From Melampsora larici-populina 98AG31 (taxonomy: Eukaryota > Basidiomycota > Pucciniomycetes > Pucciniales > Melampsoraceae), in contig NW_006768766.1 of NCBI RefSeq assembly GCF_000204055.1, forward strand, positions 2,532,524-2,596,523: a DNA stretch of 64,000 nucleotides, read 5' to 3'. Positions 48,690 through 59,400 of this stretch are shown here, piece by piece. Below the pieces are notes generated by a model. The model saw only the letters and a program-made list of their open reading frames with translations. It searched no databases and was not told the origin of the DNA. Position numbers and translations under genes: made by a program. Every line of letters begins with the position of its first letter. Position 1 is the first letter of the stretch.

Positions 48690-48782
48690 TTATCCCCCCT
48701 TTAATGCCCAGACTCCCTCTTGCGAGTCCTGCATTCCTCCCTGGGCAGCGTTAAAAAACCCCTTAGGGAAAAAGCTATGCCC

Positions 48783-50621
48783 TCATTTCATTCTCCTTCG
48801 TGCTCTGAGTTTTCGTGCCGTGTCCGGGAATCTGCTTTTGAACTCTTTCAGTAGGTCTTTACAATGTGTGAGATTACCTTCTGGTTCCCATGAATTGTGA
48901 TTGGAGTTGAAACCTGTCCAGTTCACAAGGTATTCCACTTGGTTTCGACGTTTTCTGGAGTCCAGTATCGCCACCACTTCCCACTCTTCCTCGCCTTCTA
49001 CTTCTATTGGCGGTCTTTCAGGCTGTTTTCGGAGTTCAATTGCGTCGGGGTTGTGCTTTCGGAGTACTGAAACATGGAAAACTTTATGAACTCCTTTCAT
49101 AGTCAGTGGTAAATTTAATTCGTAAGTAGAGTTAGAGATTTTCTTCGTAATGTTGAAAGGGCCCAGCCATCTATGACTCATTTTAGGACTGGGTCGTGTT
49201 GTCGAGATGTTCTTTGAGTCCAACCATACTTCATCGCCTACGTCCCATTTCGGTGTGTGCCTGACTTTCTTGTCGAATTGGTTCTTCATTGTGTCCTGTG
49301 CTAGTTCTAAACATACTGTTAGTTCCCTCTGTACTTCTTCTAGTACCTTGAGTCTTTCCTCCACGATAGGGATGCATTGGTCGCTGGATGGTACGGTGTT
49401 GAAGGTGGGGTTGTAACCATAATTGGCTTTGAATGGTGATACGCCTATGGATTCGTGGTCTCGGTTGTTGTAAGCAAATTCTGCTGTTGGCAGTAGTCGT
49501 TCCCAATCGTCTTGGCGGTACGTGACGAAGTGCCTAAGGTAGTTTTCAATCACTTTGTTAACGATCTCAGATTGCCCATCGGTACGGGGATGGTAAGAAG
49601 TGGAAGGGTGTAATCTTATCCCAAGTCTCTTGTCTAATTCTCGAGTTATCCTTGAAATAAAGATGCTTCCGCGATCCGAGATGATAGTTTTCGGAGTGCC
49701 ATGCAGCTTCCATACGTTCTTCACCATCAAATCGGCTAGGTCTTCGGCCGTCATGCTCTCCCTACACGGTATAAAATGACTCATCTTCGTCAGTCTGTCA
49801 ACGACGGTTAGAATGCTGTCAAACCCATTTGATATCGGCAATTTTGTGATCAGGTCGTAAGTAATGTCGGTCCAAGGTCCTGCCGGTACTGGAAGTGGCT
49901 CTAAGGTTCCAAAGGGCTTCTGTGTTGTAGATTTCACACGTAAGCAGGAGTCACAACCGTCTACATACTTATTGATGTAGGATTTTAGTGACGGCCAGGT
50001 GAAACTGCGTTTCACTAGCGATAATGTCTTGCTCCTGCCGGGGTGTCCTGCTATTAACGTGTCGTGCCTGCTCCTTGCTATTTGATACTTGATGTGTTCA
50101 ACGTGTGGTACTTCGATTTTGCCGTGTTTGTATAAGATCCCGTCTTTAATGTCATAAATCTTTGTGGCAGTCTTTGTTCTAGATGACATCGGGTTCTGAC
50201 ATGCTTCCATCAAGTCTCTGATTCGGTCGTCTGTTGCACTGCTTTCGCGTATAAGGTTGATAATCTGGTCGTCAGTCATTGAGTCTTGTGGCGCTGCGTC
50301 ACATTCATCGATCCCTAATACGTCAATGTCAAACCAGTGTTCCGCGCTATTGAGTTCCACCGTCTCGTCGGCAAAAAAGGACTCGAAGCTGGAGAGTTCA
50401 ACTGGGAACGTGTCCGGACCAATGTTCTCTGGTCGTAACAGTTGACCAAAAGATAGGTTGGTGTCGTCAGAGGGCTTAAGATCGGGTCGTCGTGACAATG
50501 CATCCGGCTTGGTTGAATTTCGACCTGGTCTGAACTTTATCTGGAAGTCAAAACAACCTAAAGTTTCGGCCCAACGTGCCTGTCGACGTGTGAGTTGTTT
50601 GGTCGTCATGAAAGACTCCAA
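48783..50621 (-). CDS. Chromovirus pol, 3' part: RNase H end, integrase, chromodomain
   Basis: A 612-codon open frame. It opens in the RNase H end (ESFMTTKQLTRRQARWAE), then the H2C2 zinc finger (HDTLIAGHPGRSKT, CDSCLR). The integrase core carries its acidic triad: Asp in DITYDLI, Asp in ISDRGSIF and Glu in TDGQSEIVNK. A GPF/Y-like module follows (WLGPFNI), and the end is a chromodomain (EEWEVVAILDSRKRR, YLVNWTGFNSNHNSWEP), which targets integration to marked chromatin. It is in another frame than the upstream RT piece; the join near 50630 needs a frame change and appears to lack a few residues of RNase H. Confidence 0.9.
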   Translation of the reverse strand: MESFMTTKQLTRRQARWAETLGCFDFQIKFRPGRNSTKPDALSRRPDLKPSDDTNLSFGQLLRPENIGPDTFPVELSSFESFFADETVELNSAEHWFDIDVLGIDECDAAPQDSMTDDQIINLIRESSATDDRIRDLMEACQNPMSSRTKTATKIYDIKDGILYKHGKIEVPHVEHIKYQIARSRHDTLIAGHPGRSKTLSLVKRSFTWPSLKSYINKYVDGCDSCLRVKSTTQKPFGTLEPLPVPAGPWTDITYDLITKLPISNGFDSILTVVDRLTKMSHFIPCRESMTAEDLADLMVKNVWKLHGTPKTIISDRGSIFISRITRELDKRLGIRLHPSTSYHPRTDGQSEIVNKVIENYLRHFVTYRQDDWERLLPTAEFAYNNRDHESIGVSPFKANYGYNPTFNTVPSSDQCIPIVEERLKVLEEVQRELTVCLELAQDTMKNQFDKKVRHTPKWDVGDEVWLDSKNISTTRPSPKMSHRWLGPFNITKKISNSTYELNLPLTMKGVHKVFHVSVLRKHNPDAIELRKQPERPPIEVEGEEEWEVVAILDSRKRRNQVEYLVNWTGFNSNHNSWEPEGNLTHCKDLLKEFKSRFPDTARKLRARRRMK

Positions 50622-51958
50622 ATTACGGTAACAATCACGTCAAGCCTATTCGGATTACCCTCGAGGTAGTGGCGCCACTCCTTAAAGGATGCCACGATTG
50701 CAAGTAATTCTTTGTCGAAGATTTCGTAATTGCGCTCAGCTTGCACGAGTGATCTTGATAAATAAGAAACGGGATGAACTTCACCATCTTCCTCTGAACG
50801 CTGGGATAATATTGCTCCCAGTGCAAAGTCGGAGCAATCGCATTCGAGGATAAAGGGCTTGTAGGGGTCCGCTATCTTCAATATTGGCGCTGAAGTAAAA
50901 GCAGTTTTGAGACTTTCAAATGCCTTCTCACACGCATTGTCCCATGAATACGGCGTATTCAGTTTCGTAAGGTTGTGTAGTGGTCGAGTTGTCTTGGAAA
51001 ATTGATCGATGAAACGCCGGTAAAAATTGGCAAAACCTATAAAGCGTTGAAGTTCAGATGTGTTCCGGGGGGCTGGCCACTCCTTTACGGCCTTAACCTT
51101 CGTAGGGTCCATCTTAACTTTATTCTTTGAGATGATGAGACCGAGATACTCGACCTCCTTCTTTGAGAATTCGCATTTCTCGGGCTTAAGCCAGAGTTGA
51201 TGCTTATCTAGGATATCGAGGATTGAGTCGACCGCGGATTCGTGGTTAACACCCTTCTTAGTGAATACCATTGTGTCATCTAGGTACGCCGCGGTGTCTC
51301 GTCCAATTCTTCCCAGGAATATATCCTGCATAAAGTATTGGAAATATCCAGGGGCGCCTGTAGGTCCGAATGGCATCGTGAGAGGGGCGAATTGACCGTG
51401 GCTGCAGATAAACACTAATTTATCTTCGTCCCCTTCTGCTACCCGGAGGTTTCCGTATGCGTTTTGTAGGTCCAGTTTTGTGAAATCTTCCGCGTCGAGC
51501 AAACTGTCAACAAGCTCCATTGTCAATGGCAGGGGGTACTTATTTTTGACCGTCAATGCGTTCAGCTTCCTGTAGTCGAAACAGGGTCAAAGGTTCCCGT
51601 CCTTCTTGCCGGTGAACAGCACGGGGGCTGCCCATGGGGATGTGGTGCGTCGTATCGTGCCATTAGCTAGTCCTTCTTTGATTAGTTCGTCCAGTACTTT
51701 GTTTTCCGCAGGTGATAATGGGATGATCCTACTGGCCTGTGGCTGTGCTCCAGGTACTAGATCGACGCGGAAGTCGTATTTTCGTCGTGGTGGGAGTACC
51801 TGTGATTTGGACTTCTGGAACATATGCAGGTGGCGGTGGTAGCACGTTGGGACCATCTCCTCGACTGTCTTGGTAGGGAGGTTCTTCTTCTCGTCGGCTG
51901 CAAGTTTTGCTGATGTGGACCACGATGTCTTCGCTGCCCCGATCACTGTAAACATCAT
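50606..51958 (-). pseudogene. Chromovirus pol, middle part: reverse transcriptase and RNase H, with internal TGA
   Basis: Reads from 51958 to a TGA at 51589-51587 and on in the same frame to 50606. Features: YDFRVDLVPG, AAPVLFTGKKDG, then after the stop CFDYRKLNAL, LDLQNAYGNLRV, MPFGPTGAPGYFQ, the catalytic AYLDDTMVF, and the RNase H ECDCSDFALGAIL and NYEIFDKELLAI blocks. The TGA stands where relatives have an Arg, as expected for a CGA to TGA change. The frame then breaks near 50630. Confidence 0.85.
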
Positions 51959-52566
51959 TCAACTTCCCCAATTTGGCAGAGGAAAATGATTAATAGTACA
52001 GTTTTTCATAAAAGAATCTAATACTGCACACCTGGGCCATTTCACCCACACTACATATGTGCAGCAAGCTAAGTCAATAGTTGTCTATCATGTACATACA
52101 GGTCTGCTCAGTTTTTTGCCCATCAGAATAAATAAATCACATGTTATACCACATGTAACTTTTTCGACTTTGAAATTTTTTTCCCAAAAATTCACTACAT
52201 ATAATTCTGTAGCTGCTCAGGCAATATTGTTGAAGCTATGTCTTAGTAACAGAAAGTGTGTTACATGCAGTTGAGTTGATGAGATCACACCAAAACATTG
52301 AGTCAGTGTATGTAGTCAATCTTTTGGAAGCTTTTTTCAATCTGAAAGAAGTTACAGCATGTATTACATATGAATAACTTGTCCTGATGATCAGATAACT
52401 GAGCAGAACTGTATGTACATGATAACCACATATTCACTGAGCCTGCTACACATATGTAGTGTGGGTGTTATGGCTCAGGTGTGGAGTGATAGACCATTTT
52501 ATGACAAATCATACTCCCAATCATTTTTCCCTGCCCACTTGGGGAACCCGAATAATGTCTGCAGTG
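51944..52566. mobile_element. Nested CACTA-like non-autonomous element
   Basis: The left end begins CACTGTAAACATCATTC and the right end, read inward, begins CACTGCAGACATTATTC. The arms pair for about 90 bp (TTCCCCAA, AATGATT, ACACCTG, CACCCACACTACATATGTG), mostly differing by transitions. GAT flanks both ends (51941-51943, 52567-52569). Removing the element and one GAT joins the two pol frames exactly, confirming these borders. CACTG ends and a 3-bp duplication fit CACTA/EnSpm. No transposase. Confidence 0.85.
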
Positions 52567-52569
52567 GAT

Positions 52570-53799
52570 ATTGGGCAAGTTGTCCTGCAAAGGATCCAAC
52601 TGGCCAGCTGCTTCAATAGGAGATGACTGTAGAGGGATGACATGCTCACATTGCGGGGGCTTGTCTGTATCAATTCCGATAACAGCCCCCTCGTCACATA
52701 TCCTAGCGTGCCCTCCGGGCTCCATTTTAGGCTGCGTAGGGCTTGATTTCGGAATGGACGACACTGTCACAGCGGCTGCGTAAGACCTTTGTTGGCTGAT
52801 GCGTGATGTGGGTGAGCGTGCGTTGGTTCTGATATGTGCCCTTGGTTGGGATTTAGGGAGAGACAAAAGCTTGCCAGCTGTTCTTTGGAGCTTAGGGTAA
52901 TTTAATAGATCAGACTCACTCTGCGGGGATGCTAATGTATCTGATTTGATACACATCCCCTCGTCGCTTTTCCTAGCTTCCTCCATGGGGCCAGTCGTAT
53001 GACCTGATGGGGTTGTTGGCGGAGTGGACGAAACTGTGTCAGCAGTTGCAGAGTTTTTGGGTGGTCTCGTCGATTCGTGAATCTTGGCCAATGCAGTTGA
53101 ATTCGAGTTGTGGGTTGGAGTCTCTGTGTCTGATATCTGTGAATTTGGGAGCGTGCAAAGCTTGCTAGCTGCTTCGGGATGATGGTTGTCAAAGTGCGAA
53201 TTGTACTCACATTGCGGGGATGCAATTGTATTGTTACCAATACACATCCCCTTGTCAATTGTCCTAGCTTCCCTCTGGGGCTCCAATCCTAGGGCTCGTG
53301 AGGGTGGTTCCGGACGTGACGAAACTGCAATTGCAGCCGCAATGTGATCTTGTGGGTAGTTGATACAGCCGTCGGCCCAATTGATTCGGTGATAGTTCTT
53401 CTTGATCCAAGGGATGCCGAGAATCCCGTCGTATGAGTCCTTGATCCTGGTGATTATGAATCGGGTTGGGTTGGGGTCTTGATCTAAGATGAGGTCAGTC
53501 TCATAGGACGCATGGCTCCTGGATCCATCGAATCCGGTAACCACACGTGTAGCTTTCTCAGCATGGTCTAAAAGTCCTGTTTCTGATGCAAATGTCTCAC
53601 TAAGGACATCATGAGTGGCACCGGAGTCGATAAGGAAGAGAGTGTGAAAGGAAGTTGAGGATGTGGCTCGGGAATTGTGGAGCGGTGAAATTGAGCTTTT
53701 GAAAAAAATGCGTGGGTCATTTGCATTACAAATCCTACTAGCACCAAGTTCAATTTCATCTACAGTTCCCTCCTGGCTCAAGATAGGCACATCTATCAT
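52570..53799 (-). CDS. Chromovirus pol, 5' part: protease
   Basis: Starts with an ATG at 53799 that overlaps the gag stop (ATGA). The aspartic protease active site reads FLIDSGATHDVLSE (about residues 50-63), with GILGIPWIKKNYH further on. A long Ser/Pro/Thr-rich spacer follows, with an imperfect repeat in which GMCI or a similar word precedes a run ending PQCE/PQSE. It is cut at 52566 by the CACTA-like element, whose sequence supplies an artificial C-terminus. Confidence 0.85.
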
Positions 53800-54872
53800 T
53801 CTTGAGCCCCTCCATTTTTTGACACGTCTGCTCTACTACTTCCTCCTACAACATCAATTCTAGATTCATCCTTCCCATTCATCGCCGCTAACTTAATCTC
53901 CAATTCAGCAATCCTAGACTTGAATCCTCCGTAACCCCCTTTTCCTTTTCCCTTCTCAACTCTCCTCTCGCTACACTCGTTAGCTCGATGACCTTGACCG
54001 TTACACCGAAAGCATAGGCCCGCTCTCATACGTCTGGCACGTTCGTCGTCAGATAACCGGATAAAACCAGCTGATACGTCCATGGCGTTTGGGTCAGACG
54101 GTGTGTGGAAGGAGATCGTCGAGCTTTCAGAGACGCCGTGAAGTTTACCATCAATTCGAATAGCCAGGTTAGCAATTTGCTCGATGCTGGTGAAGGTCTC
54201 TTGGGCCATGACCATGGCAACTCGGACGTCTTTCTTCAGCCCTTGTTCGTATTGACTGACAAGGGTAGGGGTTTCCCATCCAGTAGCAGCAGCGTGGATA
54301 TTAAACTCGTGAGTGTATGCCGCGACAGACGTCTTTTGGGTCAGGCTGCGGATAGCTCTCTCTGCCTTGGTCTTCTTTTCGCTATCAAAGTACATAGCCT
54401 TAAAATTCGTAACGAAACAGTCGAAAGTGACGGTATGACTCGTACTGTCGTCGAAGAGCTCCAATGTGAGGGGTTGAGCCCAGCTGCTCGCCGCTCCTGT
54501 AAGATAGGAGAGGGCGAAAACGACTTTACTTCGTTTGTCGACGAACGAGTATGGGTGTGCTAACATGTATAGCTGGATTTGGCTAGCGAATACTTCTGCT
54601 GGGCCACCTCTGATACCGCTGAATTTGTCAGGAACAGAGACCTTTGGTCCCTTCTGCATGGCCGTCTGCAGAGTAGGTTGGGCAGCGGGATCGGGAGACG
54701 GTGCCGAGGGTGGCACTTGGGCTTGAGACGGTTGGTTTGGTGTCTGACCGGCCTCTATGGCTGCTAGCCTAGCCTCCGCGTTCAAGGTGCGCACTTCGGC
54801 CTCGAGGCGCATCCGGCGTTCCTCCTGTACCGATGTGGTAAGTTCAGCCAGTTGACGCTGGATTTCTTCCAT
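53796..54872 (-). CDS. Chromovirus gag
   Basis: 358 residues. An N-terminal coiled-coil (QRQLAELTTSVQEERRMRLE) and Pro/Gln-rich linker are followed by a retrotransposon gag domain (KVVFALSYLTGAASSWAQ, FVTNFKAMYFDSEKKTKAER, YTHEFNIHAAATGW). The zinc knuckle CFRCNGQGHRANEC (CX2CX4HX4C) binds RNA. A basic/Gly tail ends at the TGA, which overlaps the pol ATG by ATGA, a layout suited to termination-reinitiation. The frame is intact. Confidence 0.92.
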   Translation of the reverse strand: MEEIQRQLAELTTSVQEERRMRLEAEVRTLNAEARLAAIEAGQTPNQPSQAQVPPSAPSPDPAAQPTLQTAMQKGPKVSVPDKFSGIRGGPAEVFASQIQLYMLAHPYSFVDKRSKVVFALSYLTGAASSWAQPLTLELFDDSTSHTVTFDCFVTNFKAMYFDSEKKTKAERAIRSLTQKTSVAAYTHEFNIHAAATGWETPTLVSQYEQGLKKDVRVAMVMAQETFTSIEQIANLAIRIDGKLHGVSESSTISFHTPSDPNAMDVSAGFIRLSDDERARRMRAGLCFRCNGQGHRANECSERRVEKGKGKGGYGGFKSRIAELEIKLAAMNGKDESRIDVVGGSSRADVSKNGGAQE

Positions 54873-55204
54873 GGAGCCGGGGTTAAGAGCGAGAGAATTG
54901 TCGATATAGCCGGTATCGGCTGCGTCAGCGAACGATGAAGGCGTTTCGGAATCGGAATCTTCTTCACCGTGGCTGGGTGATCTGTACGTCGGCGACGTGT
55001 TGTCTGGATTATCGGGTGTGGGGTTTTTAAGGTTTTCAGATAAGGTTTCGGTTCTATTGGTCTTGCGGTGAGCGGAGTTATTGCGGTGATAATCTAAGTT
55101 TCTGTTTAAATCTTGGGGTTCCGGTAAGTTCTAATCACTGATTCTTCTTTTCTTTCGATTATCGATTCTTCTAATAATAAAGCCTCAGTCCTGATGGTTG
55201 ATTG

Positions 55205-55214
55205 ATCCGACAAT
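55205..55214 (-). promoter_or_regulatory. Primer-binding region, self-priming type
   Basis: One base inside the 5' LTR the minus strand reads ATTGTCGGAT. Its exact complement lies within the LTR itself (plus ATTGTCGGAT at 55295-55304). In Tf1/sushi elements the first bases of the RNA fold back onto such a site to prime cDNA; this would put the transcript start near 55305. Confidence 0.6.
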
Positions 55215-55215
55215 A

Positions 55216-55408
55216 TGTTAAGGTCTACTGTCTGGGTTCTGGCACGGGAGTGAGGTTCTGATCTGGGTCTGGTTCTTGTATCCTTAGTATTGTGATTGTC
55301 GGATAAGGGAAAAGCTAGTACAGTGTTGTGTGGTACAAGATATGGGTTCAACTCGTGACATGTGTACTGATGTTTCACAAGTCTTTCCCCCAGTGTACGC
55401 TCATAACA
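55216..55408 (-). repeat. 5' LTR of the chromovirus
   Basis: 193 bp, identical to the LTR at 48497-48689; holds the presumed promoter. Confidence 0.95.
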
Positions 55409-55413
55409 CAAAG

Positions 55414-56420
55414 TAGGAAAAGACCTCCATCTCATTTTGTGACCACTCACTTGTATTTTGCCAATTTGATACAATCAAATTTAACATGAGAAAATATATG
55501 GTTAACCACCTGTATTACCATTCTACCATATGTTTGTGAAGATCTGAACATAAACTGAAATATATTTCAGCACACATTTAAAATTTGCCCAAGTCCTGAT
55601 CTTAGATCATGTCCAGCTCAATTAAGTAATTTTTTTGTTTGTCCACCACTTGCAGGTGTTTGTGGTTCTACATGACAGATAGCCCTCATTCATTGCTGAG
55701 GCTTGGTAGGTGCACCTCTTTGATTTCTTCTTATTAAAATCCAAGTCATTTTCTTTTCCTTGCTCTGTCAAAGCTTCTCCTTTCCCTGTGACTTGCTTTT
55801 GTTTTCACTCATGACTTGCAATTTTACCCAGTACCTGGTACTCTGTACCGGTGCTGTGGTGGATTGTGATGTGGCTCGCCTATTTTTACTATAGTAGAAT
55901 TGTACAGCTTGTCTGAATAATGTACTGCTTCCCTGGAAGGGATTACAAACTTTTGGGTCCTCTCATGGGCCTTTGTGACATAATATCTAATTGTCCAGAA
56001 TACAAGTGGCTGGTAACAACAGGATATCAATCAAATTTCCAGTGACGGCTGTGGTGATCAAGATCTCTTATATAATCAAAACAAATTAAACATTTGTGGT
56101 AAAAAGATGTGTTTTACTCAAAGTTATATTTTCTTGGTCATTTTAATGGTCAGCAGGGGTCTTATGGTTTCTTAAAAGTTGTTTTTATTACTAGTTTTTA
56201 TTATCATTAATCATTTATAAGTTTATTACACAATTTGAAAAGAGTTGAAAGAACTAAAGAAAAAGTCAAAAAATCATAAAAATGGTAATATTAGTAGAAT
56301 TCAATTGATGAAGTAGTATTAAGGTTGGAATTTTTGATGATGGACATTTAGTTTAATTTCAACAAAATCAAATTGTTTATGAAAAGAATGAAAGAAGAAG
56401 ATTGAATGATTAAGAATTGA
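55414..56420. other. No supported gene
   Basis: Right flank of the LTR element, probably the continuation of the decayed coding region on its left, then AT-rich sequence. Confidence 0.3.
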
Positions 56421-59400
56421 GGGAAAAGCAGGGATGCAGGGGTGAGTATGAGTATACCCAACTCATACTCACCAAACACGGGTATGGGCCCCGCAGAGGA
56501 GTAAATGTACTCCTCTGCGGGGCTGCATGAGTTACACCCCATTTCGGATGACTCACGTGTATGTGTATATTGATTACACATACTCTAGCGCGCCCTTGAT
56601 CCGCCCAAGGTACTCACTCCTCCGTTTTCTTCGCAATCCACGTGTGGATGAGTAATTACTCACCAAATACTCAGCCAAAGGCCTTTCGGAATTGATCTAG
56701 ATTAGGATATCTCAATTATTTGGAATCGATCTAGATTAGGATATCTCAATTACTTCACGAATCGATTTGGGTATTTGGTTATATCTTTCAGTTTACGATC
56801 GTTTGGATATATATTACTTCACGAATCTTTGGATATATCATTCAGTTATCGATCATTTGGATATATCATTATCAACATCAAGATTCAACCAAGATTCAAC
56901 ACCGCCTCAAACAATCCCGCCACCAGCTCAAATCGTTATCTTTCAATCTATCTCGAGCTGGTCACCGTCCACCCTTATTAATCACTCCCTCTAGATCACC
57001 GCCCCAATATCCCCAAAGATTGATTTATACCCACTCTAGATGAGTGGCTTCTAGCTAATTCATCTTAAAACGAATCTATTTGAAGTCGAACAATCCATCC
57101 AGTTCCACAAAAACGCACATTCGATCCTATTTCGCACACTCTATACTATCCATCTTCTTCATTCCGTTCAATCTGACCATGGGCGTGGATTCTTCTGGGC
57201 CTGGTGGCTATATCGAACTAATGCTGCCGGCGTTGGATTGGGTCAATTCGCATCTGGAGGCGCTTGGAAGTGTGGAATGGGTGTATGACCATAGGTGAGC
57301 TCGCCTTATAAGTGATTAGTATCTATCACTTCCTCCTTCTATCCCTTCCAAAACACCCACCTTTATTTCGTTTATATTGTTAATTTGGTTCTTTCTTGAC
57401 TTCATCGATTGCTGTTTCAGACCAGCCCAGTACCTTGTCAACATGCCACGCAATCTGGCTAAGTCGCCTCCACCACCTAAGGTGTCACCTTACGCACGTC
57501 GTGTCACTCCTTCTTCAGCCCAATCTCGGATCGTGCCAGCATCTCGTAATTCCTCGGCCTCCTCACGTGTCCCGTTAGTACCTCGCACGCCAATGACTTC
57601 GAACGTCGTCGAGGCTACCCCACCTCGCCGTCCCAGGAGTATGGTGGTCATCGATACCACTGAAGACGACGGCGAGGCGTCTATGGTGAGAACCTCTCGG
57701 CATTGGTCGGACGTATATTTGTATTTTGATGTAAGCAAACTGGTGCATAACATCCGAAGTCAGTGTGAGTTTAACTGACCCTGATTACTCATGCCTGTAG
57801 GAACCCCAAGTCTCGCTTGACGAAATGAAGGCCGAAACTTCCAGGTCGTACCCATGCCTTCACTTCCCGTAAGCCAGATTGTATTCTGATTGAATCCCCT
57901 CAGGAGGTTGAATGATTGTACTGACCTGTATCGAATTTTTAATCGTATTCGTCCAAAAGCGTGGTTCTTTCGGTTGCCGGTCGACCCAACTCGAATCTGC
58001 ATAAACATCGGCGCAAGTGCGCCGGATTGCCGCTAGCTTGGTACAACCACGAACCTGGCAGCATAGCCCCTGAACAGGATCCGATTGTGGCCTCTGAACG
58101 CAAGAAAGAGCAGCGAACGATGCTGGTCGGTGCGGTCATCAGCAAGAACTTGCCATTTTTGATCTTCGAGGGCGCTTTGATGCAGAAGGCTCTGCGTTTG
58201 ATAGCGCCATCGTTTCAATGGCCGGGTCGTATGGCAGTTAAATCTGACTCGGAGGCCCTTTTCTACGACTTGGAACGCAAGCTCCTCGACGAGGTCGCTG
58301 CAGTTCCTGGTTCGATCTCTACGGCCACGGACTGTTGGACTAGTGCTGATTTTTCCCATACTTACATGGCCATCAACGGTTTCTTTTTCAATTCGGAAGG
58401 CAAGTTCTGCCGTCGTCTCCTGGCGTTTAAGGTAAGTCTTTGCCCAAGACTCAAATAACCTTGCACAACAAAGACTGATACTGATATGGTTCTTTCCCTC
58501 AGAAACTCGAAGGGAAGCACACCGGCGATAACCTTGCAAAGGTTTACTGGAAGGCTCTCGAACACGTCGGTGCCCTTCGCAATCACTATGCTATCACCGG
58601 TGATAACGCCTCTTCGAACCGTGCGATGGCCAAAATCTTGGGCGACCACTATGCCACAATAGGCATTCACTGGCCTTTCGATAGTCGGTTCCATGGCTGC
58701 ATGTGCCACGTTATTAACCTAGTCGCCAAGGACTTTCTCGACGGGATGGGCCAGCTCACGGATGAAGACGTTGCGGCTTTCGAAACTTCCGGCTTGGCTG
58801 AATCACGAGCCTCCTTCGAACCTGACGAGCTCCCTTGCACTGGGGACTACAATGTCTCGGTGTGTGACTCCCTTCCTGAGGCACCTGAACCAAATTCTCA
58901 AGCATCTCTCGAGGTTCACGGGCCAACTCAAACTCAAGATGAAGACCTTGACTTATCCCAAATGACCTGTGACGATATTGTACCCGAAGACTCTCACGTG
59001 GACGAATCGCCAACAGTTCTTCTCGCGGCGCGCAAGAAGAAATCTACCATTGTAACGAGGATACGCGCATTGGACACTCACATCCGCAAAAGCCCTCAAG
59101 AGCTTGAGGCGTTCATCAAGATCCGGGACAGTGTCAAAGATCCTCAACTCCTCCCACTCAGCTGCCCAGCGACTCGCTGGAATTATTTCTACTATGTAGT
59201 AAGTGAACCTGCACACATACCCATATGTGTATGTGAAACTGACTTCCATATGTTGTCCGTATGTCCTTTAGGTCCAACGGACTCTCAACCTCAGGAAATC
59301 ACTCGAACTGTACACATCAGACCCAAAACGAGCACACCTCACCATCTCTAAGTCGGACTGGTCGACTATTGAGTACATGCAACCGGTACTTGAGATGTTC

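Larger units (their letters stand above)
48492..55413 (-). mobile_element. Ty3/gypsy chromovirus, full length, with 5-bp target duplication
   Basis: Spans 48497-55408 between two 193-bp LTRs that are identical base for base, flanked by the perfect direct repeat CAAAG (48492-48496 and 55409-55413). The element lies on the minus strand, so the right LTR is the 5' one. Order: LTR, primer-binding region, gag, pol (protease, RT, RNase H, integrase, chromodomain), polypurine tract, LTR. A 623-bp CACTA-like element is nested at 51944-52566. Pol has a TGA and a frameshift, so the copy is not self-sufficient. Confidence 0.95.

Noticed and set aside
57080..57178. N-terminal extension of the hAT transposase
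   Set aside because: It begins with TTG; the ATG at 57179 gives a sensible protein.
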